Assembly: GCA_003290165.1 (NCBI GenBank)
Contig: QNQO01010655.1
Span: 124,001-188,000, forward strand
DNA length: 64,000 nt
Direction of reading: 5' to 3'
From: Berberis thunbergii
Taxonomy: Eukaryota; Streptophyta; Magnoliopsida; Ranunculales; Berberidaceae
A model generated the notes under the pieces. That model was given only the letters and a program-made list of their open reading frames with translations. It was not told the DNA's origin and ran no database searches. A program made the translations under genes and the position numbers. This document shows positions 44,895-56,684 of this stretch, piece by piece; the first letter of the stretch is position 1; every line of letters starts with the position of its first letter.

Positions 44895-46890
44895 GTGGTG
44901 ACAGCCTTTATGCGACGAAGCGTTCCACTTCGTCGCGTACGATATCTTTAGGCGATGACAAAGCTTGTCGCTCTAGGGCGCTGTTCAAAGTGGCAAAGTT
45001 TAGGCGACGACGGCTTTTGGTGCGTCGCGTAAGCTATGTTCAAAGTGGCAAAGTTTAGGCGACGAAGGATTTTGGTGCGTCGCGTAAGGTATATTTAGGC
45101 GACGCCGCTTTTCCATTCGTCGCGTAAGATATCTTCAATATTTTTGTTGTGAATACTTTAGGCGATGACCGAGTTTGTCGCCCTAGGGTGTTGTTCAAAG
45201 TGGCAACGTTTAGGTGACGAAGGCTTTTGGTGCGTCGCGTAAGGTATATTTAGGCGACGCCGCTTTCCCATTCGTCGCGTAAGATATCTTCAATATTTTT
45301 GTTGTGAATGCTTTAGGCGATGACCGAGTTTGTCGCCCTAGGGTGTTGTTCAAAGTGGCAACGTTTAGGTGACGAAGGCTTTTGGTGCGTCGCGTAAGGT
45401 ATATTTAGGCGACGCCGCTTTCCCATTCGTCGCGTAAGATATCTTCAATATTTTTGTTGTGAATGCTTTAGGCGATGACCGAGTTTGTCGCCCTAGGGTG
45501 TTGTTCAAAGTGGCAACGTTTAGGTGACGAAGGCTTTTGGTGCGTCGCGTAAGGTATATTTAGGCGACGCCGCTTTCCCATTCGTCGCGTAAGATATCTT
45601 CAATATTTTTGTTGTGAATGCTTTAGGCGATGACCGAGTTTGTCGCCCTAGGGTGTTGTTCAAAGTGGCAACGTTTAGGTGACGAAGGCTTTTGGTGCGT
45701 CACGTAAGGTATATTTAGGCGACGATGCTTTCCCATTCGTCGCGTAAGATATCTTCAATATTTTTGTTGTGAATACTTTAGGCGATGACCGAGTTTGTCG
45801 CCCTAGGGTGTTGTTCAAAGTGGCAAAGTTAAGGTGACGAAGGCTTTTGGTGCGTCGCGTAAGGTATATTTAGGCGACGCCGCTTTCCAATTCGTCGCGT
45901 AAGATATCTTCAATATTTTTGTTGTGAATACTTTAGGCGATGACCGAGTTTGTCGCCCTAGGGTGTTGTTAAAAGTGGCAACGTTTAGGCGACGAAGGAT
46001 TTTGGTGCGTCGCGTAGGCTATATTTAGGCGACGCCGCTTTTCCATTCGTCGCGTAAGATATCTTCAATATTTTTGTTGTGAATACTTCAGGCGATGACC
46101 GAGTTTGTCGCCCTAGGGTGTTGTTCAAAGTGGCAAAGTTTAGGTGACGAAGGCTTTTGGTGCGTCGCGTAAGGTATATTTAGGCGACGCCGCTTTCCCA
46201 TTCGTCGCGTAAGATATCTTCAATATTTTTGTTGTGAATATTTTAGGCGATGACCGAGTTTGTCGCCCTAAGGTGTTGTTCAAAGTGGCAACGTTTAGGT
46301 GACGAAGGTTTTTGGTGCGTCGCGTAAGATATCTTCAATATTTTTGGTATGAATACTTTAGGCGATGACCACGTTTGTCGCCCTAGGGTGTTGTTAAAAG
46401 TGGCAAAGTTTAGGCGACGAAGGCTTTTAGTGCGTCGCGTAAGATATTACGTATTTTTGTTGTGAATACGTTAGGCGACGAAGCGGAACGCTTCGTCGCG
46501 TAAGCTATCTTTAGGTGATGACAAAGTTTGTCGCCCTAGGTTGTTGTTCAAAGTGGCAACATTTAGGCGACGATGGCTTTAGGTGCATCGCGTAAGCTAT
46601 ATTTAGGCGACGAAATAGTGTGTCGCCATAGGATATTAAAGTTGGTCGTTTAAAGTGGTCGACACGTAGCCCTAGGTATTTTAGGGTGACGAAATATTTG
46701 GTTTTTAAGCGACGAAGGCTTTACTTGCGTCGCGACAGATGTTATGACGCGACGAAACCGCTCGTCGCGTTAAGTAGTTAGCTATTTTTGTACTTGCGTG
46801 ACAATATTAAATATGTCGTCGCGCCATGATAAGTTTGAGCGACAAAACTTCCCTCGTCGCGTTATGAGTTGTCGCAAAAGGGGATTTTTC
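44895..46890. repeat. Right subterminal array of the CACTA element (155 bp satellite)
   Basis: The marker GTTGTGAATRC occurs at 45,146, 45,301, 45,456, 45,611, 45,766, 45,921, 46,076 and 46,231, exactly 155 bp apart each time, then at reduced spacing (115 and 113 bp). Each unit contains TTTAGGCGACG and TTCGTCGCGTAAG motifs in both orientations. The array is more than twice as long as the left one. Confidence 0.95.
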
Positions 46891-46898
46891 TAGTAGTG

Positions 46899-47071
46899 GC
46901 TCTTTGAGCCGTTGATAGCCTTTTATTTGTTAACCCCTTATCAATACCCAATTTATCTAAGAATGTATATGGATGAATGTTAGTTGGAAATGGGCAATTA
47001 GAAAGAACAGAGTCAAATATACCATGAGTCATCAGTGTTGAAACATTCTATTGAGCAGAAGAGGAAAAGCA

Positions 47072-47109
<38 letters not shown>

Positions 47110-47991
47110 GATGTCAATGAAAAAAAAAATGAAGAAAGTAATTGATGGTTAGAACATTGATTTACTCTTCATAGCTCTTGTGTTAGTTTAATGGGTGTAT
47201 ACATTCTTAGAGATGTTTCATATACCTTTTTCCATTCTTTGTTCGCCATTACCTAAACCCCATTATAACCTATTAAAGTCCTAGTTGATCTTAAGAGATG
47301 GTTAGTTTCGTAGATGTGGAGATTAAATAAATAAGAACTATGGTGTATGATTTAACATTCTCAAAAGTAATTGATATTCCTGTCCATGAGATCATACTCA
47401 TTCCATTCTTGAAAAGTCCGTTCTTCATATTACTATATGTGAGATGATTGTTTTCCATTATTTACTCTTTTCCCTCACATATAAACTGAGTGAAATAACA
47501 AATCTCTGAGTGTTTTATTGTGAGTGACATGAAAGGTTTGAAGTCAAAACAAACTTTCTAAAGGAGATTTAGTAATTGTTTTACTCTGAAATAAAAAGTT
47601 ATGTTAATAAGGCCATGCACACACACACTTCGAGTTGGGAATAATTGATGAAATTTATTTAACCTTTGGGTATTATTAAATTGTTGTGAGACTCTTTGAT
47701 ATATCATTGTGAGACTGTTAGCTATTTCAAAATTTTTTGGCAATTAAATTCTTACTCTGAGGATAATAGATCGAGTTACCATGTTTTGAAAATTTATTAA
47801 GTCATAATGTTTGTGGGTAACATTTCTGGAAACCCTCACGAGACTATAACTCGTCCACTAGAGGTAATCTAGGGGTTTAAAGCCTTGTTGCACGTTTAAG
47901 GTAAGTGCAACCGATGATTCCTGCGAAAGTGAGTTAGATTTTATTTTATTGTTTTGCTCGAGGACTAGCAAAATATAGGTTTGGGGGTATT
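46899..47991 (+). other. LTR element internal region after the CACTA, with polypurine tract
   Basis: Continues the internal region interrupted at 38,226. It contains a 30-base poly(A) run at about 47,078-47,107. It ends with ATAGGTTTGGGGGTATT, a G-rich polypurine tract directly before the 3' LTR. No coding sequence was recognised. Confidence 0.7.
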
Positions 47992-49719
47992 TGATATTCA
48001 CATAATTATTACATAATATATCCCTTAATTTATATATGTTAGTGTTTCGATTATTATAATTTATAATAATTATTTCGTTTTCATGTTTTGGCAGGAATTT
48101 GAGCGTTAACGATGAAATGATATTAAGGCGACAACTTAAGGACTGACAATTGGTCGATTCTAGTGGTGGTACAAAGCAAAGAAACACATATCTAAACCTA
48201 ACCCTAATAACCTAGGTCTACCTAATTTAACCTAAGCCCAAACCTAAAACATGTTAACCTAAAAACCCAAGCCCAATATAATATGAGAACCCTATTTAGC
48301 TTCCCCCCATCTGAGAGAAAGGAGTTGATCTCTTATTTTCTCTTCTTCCACATCCCTTCTGCTTTTCCACGTTCTTTCTCCCCTCTTCTCTTTTTCAGCC
48401 ACCACACCACTCCAACCTGCCGGCAATCCTCGCTCAATAGGAGAGCCGGTAGCGATAATCCCATCATCACCCATCATCTCGTCGTCTCTCTCGTTCTCCC
48501 AGCCAACAACCACCTTCTCCTTCATCCCACTGAAACAAAGGGCGTGAAAACCTTGTTTCACGTCATCACGCCACACAGCCACCACCACCATCGAGCACCA
48601 CATTCTTCACCATCACCCGAGCACCACCACAGCCACCTCGCGCACACAACAGTCCCTGTTTCCCCTCCTTCACGAACCGCAGCCCCTGTGTCTCTCCTCT
48701 CTCGGCCTCCTTCCTGTTTACCTCTCTCTTTCTCACTGTTTCTATCTCTCTCACGACCACCGACCACTCGACCACGCCATCAGCCGCCGCCATCGCGAAA
48801 CAGAGCCTCACCACGACTCTGTTCCGCCTCGCCACAGGACCTTCCTCCCCTCTCTGGGCATCTTTTCGTCTCGACATCCTTCCTGCCTCCCTCTCTCCCG
48901 ACCACCGTCACAAGCGGCTCGTCAGCCAGCGGCACACTTCTACAGGAGAAACAGGGCTCCGCCACTCCTATCTTTGTTTGTTTTTCTGTCTATTTTCGTA
49001 TCTCATTGCTTCCTCATTTACTCTCTCTCTTTTTTCAGGTTCAGAACTAGGAAGGAGCAGGAGGAAGCTCGCGAGGAGCGAAGCAGACGCGGCGGAGCAG
49101 ACGGGTCGCGCTGGAGACGAAGGTGCAGGGGAGCCGCGCGATATCTGGCGGGAAAGATTCAAAATTCTGTTTTATGCTATTTGCACCCCGGGTTCTTTTT
49201 GAGCCACCACAGAGCTTGTGTAGTCATTTTTCTCGGGATTTGCGTCCGTGCAGAGATGACTTCCACCTCCATTGACGTTGTGACCACCGCTACCATGATC
49301 AGCTAAACCATTCGCCAAGGCTACGATGAAACCATAGGGTTTCCTAGAGTTTGTGTATTTAAATTTATTGTTTTCTTTATGCTTGAACGTTAAACACATT
49401 TGATTTATGATTTTCAATAATTTGCTTTCACCGATTATATCCTGATTAATTATCTAGACTAGTCGATAGTTAGAAATACCCTTTGTTGAAATTCAAAGCC
49501 TGATTTAATCGATTAATCTGAATCTGTGATTGTGTGTGCCGTAAGAAGACACGCAATGCTAGGGGTTTAAGATTAGTTAAAATAAACTGTGATTGTGTAA
49601 GAAGACACTCAATGCTAGGGGTTTATACCTATGCTGAAATCAATTATGAACTTAGATTAATTTTTAGGTTAATCATGTTAAATCTTGAAAACAATATTTT
49701 GATTACACAAATCTCAAAG
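47992..49719 (+). repeat. 3' LTR, truncated (1,728 bp)
   Basis: Starts TGATATTCACATAATT right after the polypurine tract and follows the 5' LTR to ...ACACAAATCTCAAAG. The last roughly 260 bp, including the TG...CA end and target repeat, are gone. It is joined directly to the GC-rich array of the second hAT-type element (TGAAGGCGGAGG). Confidence 0.9.
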
Positions 49720-50245
49720 TGAAGGCGGAGGCCTACTCCCAGCCTACTCTCAGCGAAGGCGAAGATCGACCGCCTCCCTCTCTCAACGAAGGCGGAGGCT
49801 GAGCCGCCTCCCTCTCTCAACGAAGGTGGAGATCGACCGGCTCTCTCTCTCAGCGAAGGCAGCTAGAGGCCTATTCCCAGCTCTACTCTCAGCGAAGGCG
49901 GAGGCCGAGCCTCCTCCCTCTCCCATCCCTTCCCCTCCTTTCCTTAGATAAGATTTGATCTTGTAATTTGTTGTATGTTTTTTTTTTGTAATTTTTTGAT
50001 ATAATTTTGTTGTATGCTATAAATTTTTTTATCTTTATTGTATGGTTCCAATATATATTTTTTTTTTACTGTAGAAGCATTTTTTTGCTCTTAGGACCGA
50101 GATCGGCCCGTAAATCAGTTAATCGCGACTTCGGTTACCCGGTCAACTCAGTGTGATTTCACTTCTCATAAACACGAGCCCAAATTTCTCGGGCCGATTT
50201 CGGTTTTTAGCTTTTGGGCCGACTGCCCGTATTTGCCCAGCCCTA
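49720..50245. mobile_element. Second hAT-type element, unit 4 (left part deleted)
   Basis: Only the right part of the element at 16,497-17,355 remains, from within the GC-rich array to GCCCAGCCCTA. The left part and everything between the LTR site and this point were lost in the deletion that also cut the 3' LTR. Confidence 0.75.
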
Positions 50246-51441
50246 ATCAAACGAAAACATGCCAAATCCTCAGCTATCGCCACGTTACTAGTACCACCTT
50301 TGCGCTCCAATTAACCCTGATAAGTCTTTGGGGTTACACTCATTAAAACGCACCCAAATTTGTAAAACAATACAAAATTCGGGTTAGTATATTAATACTG
50401 ATGTGACAAAACTTACAAATTATGTCACAACTAGACAATTAAATATTCATTAAAAAATATGCATTTCACCTTAAGGAAGACAGGTAGTTCTCATTCGAGA
50501 ATCGAAAGAGCTGTTAGTTTCTACCTTCAAGGCTAACCTAATACATGCTAAAATAATCCATGCACATTTTCATATTATGATCAATTCAAGGTTTTCTTTA
50601 TTCTTAGCTTATTTTCTACAATCGCACTCTTCTCATGTGCCGAACACACTTCATCCAAGTGTGTCTCCCTTGCCATTGAAGCCACTCGGAGCGTACATGA
50701 CCCAAGTGGGGTGCCACATCGAGTGTCATGCATCTCACCCGATGTTCGATACCTGGCAAGAATTTCTAAATACTTACACGTACTATCGAACTCACATGGA
50801 ACGGCCGTACCGATATGCAAAGCAGTTTGCTACCCAAAATTATATTACACGTATACAAGCAAGTCTGTATACAAAATAATTCATTTTTTTCACTTTTTTT
50901 TTTAGTTGTGTAAAAAACTTAAATGTCAATTTAAGTATCAAATGTAGTTACTATCACTTCAAGTAAATAAACTAATAATCTAGCAAACAATAAGAAATGA
51001 AATTTCAGTTTGTCTAAAATAAAATACATGACGAAAAATAAAACAAACAAAGTATTAGTCCATCTCATACTGGTTGGGAAATTAACAACTAAATATTTGT
51101 ATCACACATAAATTTATTTCTCTACAACCTCACTTCTATCAAGAAGAATACTTTCTAACATGGGGTACAATTCTCTCCTTCATTCACTTACGAAAGCTAA
51201 GATAAGTAAATAAACAATGGTTATTGTTATAGGAATAGGTTTGTTATTATTATATGCTATAAGCATGACACTTTTGGAAGAAAAAGAATTATAAAGGACA
51301 ATGGTTTTGATTTTAGTTATAGTAAGACTAATGGGCTAAAGTTAGATGCCATAGGATCCAACTGCACAGGCCCGCAGTAAGAGGGTGGCACCAACTTGGG
51401 CTTTAGCTAACAATAGCAAGTATCCAGTTTGCATTGGGACT

Positions 51442-51971
51442 TAGGGGTGGGCAAAAATTGATTTAAATTTAGTTAATCGATTGAACCGATTTTCAATTTA
51501 GTTTGGTAACCAAACCGAAATATGAGTAAAAAGAAAATAATTTAAATCGAACCGATTATAAACGGTTTTAAATTTGTTTACGGTTTTGAACCGACTGATT
51601 TATAACTGAACTGACTGATTAATTAGATATATATAATAATAAATAATAGGTAGGTGTCAATACCTTATTAGTACAATAAATGCACTGCAATACACCCTGT
51701 GCATTGAATCGCCCACATTTTCTCAAAGTTTTCATTTTGGGCTAAAATTGGGTCTGTAAATAAATTGGGCATGTTTTAATGAAAGTCTCTCAAGTGCTTG
51801 AACCCAAAATTTTTGGCCCAACCAAACCGATCCGAAATTCGGTTCAATCGAATTCATCGGTTTACCAAATACAAATTTTGATTTATGTTTGGGTTTTGGG
51901 CAAACCAAATGAAATCGGTTCGAAATCGATTTGGAGCTCAAAACCGAACCGAACCGACATTGCCCATCCTA
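51442..51971. mobile_element. Non-autonomous hAT element, copy 4 (530 bp)
   Basis: Same insertion as in units 1-3, with TTGGGACT duplications at 51,434-51,441 and 51,972-51,979. It has several one-base indels, including loss of one C at the right end (CCCATCCTA). Confidence 0.9.
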
Positions 51972-52963
51972 TTGGGACTTGCAAAGTTACAATAAACCAA
52001 TTAAATGGCTGAACAAACATAAAAAACTTATGCCACAGAGTGAACAATCAAGTTCACAAATAAATGGTGAATATGGTTCAAAGTGTGTATCACAATGCAT
52101 ACCTGACCTGGTTGAAATTGCCCCTTTTTTTTATATCACATGAACCCAACAAAAATTCCATCAAAGGAGTTGGTAAGACAAAAAAAAAAAAAAAAAGTAG
52201 ATCATGGACTATTTGATGGTTCATATTAAAAAAAAATTGTTGGTAAATTGGTTGAGTGTGGGTTCTGGAGACACTGAGTTACTTAACAGCGGTACTATGC
52301 TTATAGGAAGTTATTCATAAAATTATAATTGCACCATAGTAATGTCACATCAATCAGACGTAAGAACGTTTATGAGTTTCTTTGACGGAATCAAATTTAC
52401 AACGAACTTTTTGAAAAAAAAAAAAAAAAAACACACTTGACAAGCAAGATTCATTACATCAAATTTCATGTCATATTAACATGAGATTCAACAATTACAA
52501 ACAACTAATAGAAACATTGAAGAACGGTAGAGTTTTATTCACTGTTTTTGTGAAAATTTCAAAGTTGGAGCAAAATTCTTCCTCTATCGCCTTTTTTTTT
52601 TTTTTTTTTTTCTACGTAGGTTTTTTTTTTCTTCTTCTGTGTGTACCAAAGAGAGAAGGAGAGTAGGTTTCCTTTAAATGAGTTTTAATTAGGGTTTCAC
52701 TAGCTTTAGCTAAACACAACCACCACTCATCTTTTACCCACCACCGACCTAAACCTAGGTCTCAAATTCATATCATAAATTAGAATGGCATTTTCCCAAG
52801 AACAATCGGTACCTCCCACTGATTTCAAATCATAAGACGATAAGGGTTGTGACATGTTGAACCAAAATAGTCCATACTGCGAAACTGATGATCGTATTGC
52901 AGGCTATATTGTCTATTCAAAACAAGTTAAAACACTATAAACATCAGGGTTTACTAATCAACA

Positions 52964-53266
52964 CACTACACAAAATTGTCATTTTTGTAACAACCCCAAA
53001 ACAATATCACTTTTGAAGTGTACAATTCACTTAACAATTTTACACATTTTCACAAACAAAATGATACAATAATTGTATCACCATGAGAGTATGGTTATAA
53101 AAGTGATACTATTCATGGTGATTCAACTTATTGTATCATTTTTTTTGTGTTACTGTTTTCATTTTAGACTAAATTTAGTTTTGACTTAAAATTGTTTAGT
53201 GGATTGTAACATCTCAAAAGTGATATTATTTTAGAGTTGTTACAAAAATGTCAATTTGGTCTAGTG
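52964..53266. mobile_element. CACTA-type MITE, unit 4 (303 bp)
   Basis: ACA duplications at 52,961-52,963 and 53,267-53,269 with CACTACACAAAATTG / CAATTTGGTCTAGTG ends. It has small indels relative to unit 3. Confidence 0.88.
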
Positions 53267-53576
53267 ACAGAACCTATATGTAATCGATCTTCTTTTGACT
53301 GTTGTAACATACTATGATTACCTTAAAATGCTAAATGGACAGTGCACGAAGTCAAAAATGTGTATTAATCAGTATGAGGTTGGGTCTGTCACGAAGCCTC
53401 CTAAGACTTTGAAACCCACATGCTTCGCATGAATCCTAAAGTCAAAAGAAATAGTTCGATTTCTCAGAGGCTGATGACCAAGTTGGATGAAGTAGTATTT
53501 AGATGGCCCATGGAATTTGTTTATTCTGTTGTTTTCCATTCAGAATCAATGTTTCAAATGCAAAATTCAAACCAAC

Positions 53577-53715
53577 ATTAATCTTTTCTCGATAAAGCAT
53601 TCTCATCATAGTGTCATCACAAAAATAATTCTTGGATTGTCAAATAATTAAGATACACATATACCTCATAAAAGAAAATTTTCAAAGAAAGTCGCACTAT
53701 CAGACATAAGCATTT
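53577..53715. other. Unit-4-specific segment upstream of PR-10 copy 4
   Basis: About 135 bp here replace about 22 bp (TCAATGTTTCCTGACATCTA region) present in units 1-3, some 165-300 bp before the PR-10 start. No transposon ends or target duplication are visible. It may be ancestral sequence or a replacement. Confidence 0.6.
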
Positions 53716-53878
53716 CCCAGTGGCTTCTTTTGAAACTATATGTAATGATCTACTTAAATATGTCACTATCTCATGTATCCAAATTAAATCAAACTTCATC
53801 TACTATAAATTAGCCCCTACAAACAATTCTTTCACTCCATCGTATGGTGAAGAAATAGGAATCAAAAATAATTTTAAG

Positions 53879-54483
53879 ATGTCAATGAAGAGCTTTGAAA
53901 ATGTTTTTGTTTCTCCAGTATCGGCAACTAGGATGTTCAAAGCAGGGATCATAGACTCACATAACTTGTCCCTAAGCTCATCCCCACAATTATAACTGGA
54001 ATCAAAATCGTCCCAGGTGCTGGAGGAATGCCAGACGTCAAGCGGACTGAGTTTAGCACTTGTAAGACCAACCCTACTTATTTGTTTCATTTGTTGATTT
54101 TTTTTTTTATTATATGCTAAACTCAAATATTAGCAGAATTTTTAGAAGATTCCATACATATTTCTCATGTGGTTATTGTTTCGTTCGTTCTAGTAATACC
54201 CTTCAGCTCCACTATAGACCGCATAGATGTTCTTGATGAAGAAAATTTTGTGTTCAAATACTGGCTGCTAGAAGGTGGACGTAAGGGAACATTGTACAGT
54301 GACGACTATGAATTAGTTTGAACAACTAAGGACGGAGGATGTGGTGCAAGATGACTGGAAACTACCATGTATATGACAATGTTGTAATCACAGAGGAGGA
54401 AATGAAACTGGGAAAGGACGGTTGATGGGCATGTACAAGGCCGTGGAAGCTTACCTCTTGGCAATCCAGATGCTTACGCTTAG
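53879..54483 (+). pseudogene. PR-10 / Bet v 1-family copy 4, frameshifted
   Basis: Exon 1 is 53,879-54,061 and exon 2 is 54,194-54,483, with GT-AG edges kept. Exon 1 lacks one base (in the CACAACCTTG region near 53,963). Exon 2 lacks nine bases in seven places, six of them single-base losses that shift the frame. It also has Met to Ile (ATA for ATG in the STMD motif) and Glu to Val in the VEITEEE region. As written it cannot make a PR-10 protein. The surrounding 5 kb has the same indel pattern, so part of the damage may be assembly error; the substitutions look real. Confidence 0.8.
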
Positions 54484-55242
54484 CTAATTGAGAATCAACT
54501 TCGTTTAAGAGTATAAAGTCTGTAAAATGCAAGGAAAATAAAAGTTTTATTGACATGATTAATAAGATGTTATGACATATTTGTATGGTGTCACTAGGAT
54601 CAGAAATTCAAAATTTATATATATATATTATCTAGGATAATGTTTGTTCTTTTGCTGATTGTCAATGAAAAGTCTATACTTTCTTATCACTTGTCTGTAG
54701 TTTCTTATCCTCACACACAATTTAGATGATTCGACCAATTTGTCATTTGTCAATCTAGATAAACAATTTTTTTTACTAAAAGCTGCAATAGATTCTTGGG
54801 TGACCTGAAGATATAGTAGTCATAAGGGAACAATTTATGTTATTGACTCCTATTATCATCCTTTAAGTAGATTGGGTAACTTAGAGTAAAATATCAGATT
54901 GCCTAGCAATTACTCACGAGTGACGACCTATAGAATGTTAGTCATGGACCAAACCTGTGACTTTGATTCTGGAAGAGCAAGTGATTTATTTGGTATATAT
55001 TGTCATGGATATCTTCTTTTTTTTGGCTAATAAATAACATTCTAATCAAAGATTGACTAATAGTATAAGATTAATTTGTCCATAACTATAATAGAAATCT
55101 CTGTTTATTATTCATCAAAAGAGGCCAGTATACAGGTAGAGCAATAAGATCACTCTCTTATGGGAATCCTTAAAGTCTACTCGAGGAAAGTAGGCTTGGG
55201 ATGTTGTTTGATTAGCATGTAATGACTCCTGACCGCGTTATT

Positions 55243-56684
55243 ATAATAATTCAATATTTAATAATAATTTATTATTAATTTTTAAATAAAATAATTATAT
55301 AATTTTAAGGGTCTATATTTAATTTATAAATAAATAAGAGGTTTTACATAATAATCTTAGGAACTAATTATAATTATTAATATTTGAAATAGACTGATTT
55401 GATGTAAAAGTATGAAAGTGGTGAGCAAAATGGAAAATCCAAAATTAAATGTAAGAACCATTTTGTAACTATAGAAAGTGGTAGCTTAAGAATAATTCAT
55501 GAATGTTAAAGGGGATGGTTTGACTGTAAATAATTTAAATTTGAGAAAGTAAATAGCATGTACAAAATAGTTCATCAAATGAAAAATAACAAAAAAAATT
55601 CATCTTACGTTACTCATGCACCAATAAGCCAAATTATGTATATATAATTTTATCATAACAATATTAAATATCATATAAATTTGTGAAAACTCACAATGGA
55701 ATTAAGTTTGTCAAGTGTAATGGGAGATGGAAGAAGCCCTTCTATAGATGTCTTGCATATTTTGCAAGAGTTGAAATATCATTCGTACGAAACACAATTA
55801 TGAGTAATGTTCTCCAACTAGATAATTTTAGTGCAAAATAACTCAAACTATCATTTCCTTTTATTTTTTACAAGAATAATTGTCCTATATCAATTTAAAA
55901 TGTAAAATACATCAATTTCATGGGTTCTGTTGAGCTAAATATTCAAATTAAAATTTCACCTAAAATATTCAAATTAAAATTTTCACATAAACAAGACTAT
56001 CAAATCAAACAAGTGAACTTTCAAAAGTAAATGTTTTGATTTAATTTCAACACATCCTAAACTTCTTTAAATAGTAGTTTGATTTAATTAATAATAATAA
56101 ATATAAATAAATAAATTAGGACGAGATCAGCATATTGAAAATCTCCATTCCACTCCCATCTTGCTTTAGATTGGAACGGAACGAAATCAAGATAAATTTG
56201 ATCAATTCCAAAATAAACCAAAACAAATTAAAATAGGATAAAACTGAAATGATATCGAAATTGCGGGATGGATTGCTCACCCCTGGCTCTTAATGGAGGA
56301 ATTCAGCTATAGAATAACAAATGAGGATTAGTACATTGTGTTACTTCACTCGATATTACCCAAGTCTAGCTCGCAATAGAATATCCACTGATTGTGTGGT
56401 CTTCATCATTGAAACCGTCCAGTTGAGCTCCACCACACAATAGACACCCATACAAAAAAGCTACCATCTACTTGCATCAAAGCTCTTGGACCCACCATCA
56501 CCATTTGCTAACTTTCACTTGGAACCAGACCACTTAGTTCCATTATTTTGTTCTTGGTTTACTTTGATGGTTACAAATCTATGACATGTTACATCAAAAT
56601 TTATTACATTCAGATATTGCAAAGTGAGACTTAGTATACAGAAAAACTGATTCAATCAAATCAAATCAAGGTGTACATATCAAA
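55243..56684. other. AT-rich single-copy spacer, no gene seen
   Basis: Begins where similarity to the PR-10 units stops. Very AT-rich, with a diverged hAT-like remnant near 56,110-56,285 (ends GCTCACCCCTGG). I see no open frame with a recognisable domain. Confidence 0.6.

Larger units (their letters stand above)
38226..46898 (-). mobile_element. CACTA (En/Spm) element with captured exons (8.67 kb)
   Basis: The terminal inverted repeats are CACTACAAAAAAAAGGCC at the left and, read inward from the right, CACTACTAGAAAAATCCCC. Large subterminal arrays of GCGACGAA / TTCGTCGC motifs flank both sides, as expected for binding sites of a TNPA-type protein. Flanking 3-mers are GCC and GCT, agreeing at two of three. 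One complete TNPA/TNP1-like gene lies on the - strand. No TNPD (Transposase_21) gene was recognised. Fragments of host-type genes lie between 42,480 and 44,570. It interrupts the LTR element's internal region. Confidence 0.88.
32145..49719 (+). mobile_element. Gag-only LTR retrotransposon (LARD/TR-GAG-like) with nested CACTA
   Basis: The 5' LTR is 32,145-34,137, a primer-binding-type motif follows at 34,142-34,160, one gag-like ORF lies at 35,329-37,092, a G-rich polypurine tract ends at about 47,990, and a truncated 3' LTR is 47,992-49,719. No protease, reverse transcriptase or integrase was found, so it must depend on another element. Removing the CACTA leaves about 5.2 kb of internal sequence. 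The left target repeat GTTAT is at 32,140-32,144; the right one is lost with the 3' LTR end. The leader and post-ORF sequence (GACGACGTTAAACCAAGCGC, GGAGGCAGCC) resemble known plant gypsy-derived non-autonomous elements. Confidence 0.88.
31177..55242 (+). repeat. Duplicated unit 4, expanded by a nested LTR element plus CACTA
   Basis: The unit begins after a roughly 41 bp deletion of the first bases found in units 1 and 3. It contains the kinase fragment, the LTR retrotransposon with nested CACTA, a fused hAT remnant, the 530 bp hAT element, the CACTA MITE and the broken PR-10 copy 4. Similarity to unit 3 ends at about 55,242, within the 3' flank. From about 50.2 kb onward it differs from the other units mostly by scattered one-base indels. 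Confidence 0.85.

Noticed and set aside
45106..46700. Regular spaced repeats as a CRISPR array
   Set aside because: The 155 bp units are contiguous with no unique spacers, lie inside a CACTA element, and the genome is a plant.
47078..47107. Poly(A) run as the tail of a second LINE or processed gene
   Set aside because: No coding sequence or target duplication is attached to it; it lies within the LTR element interior.
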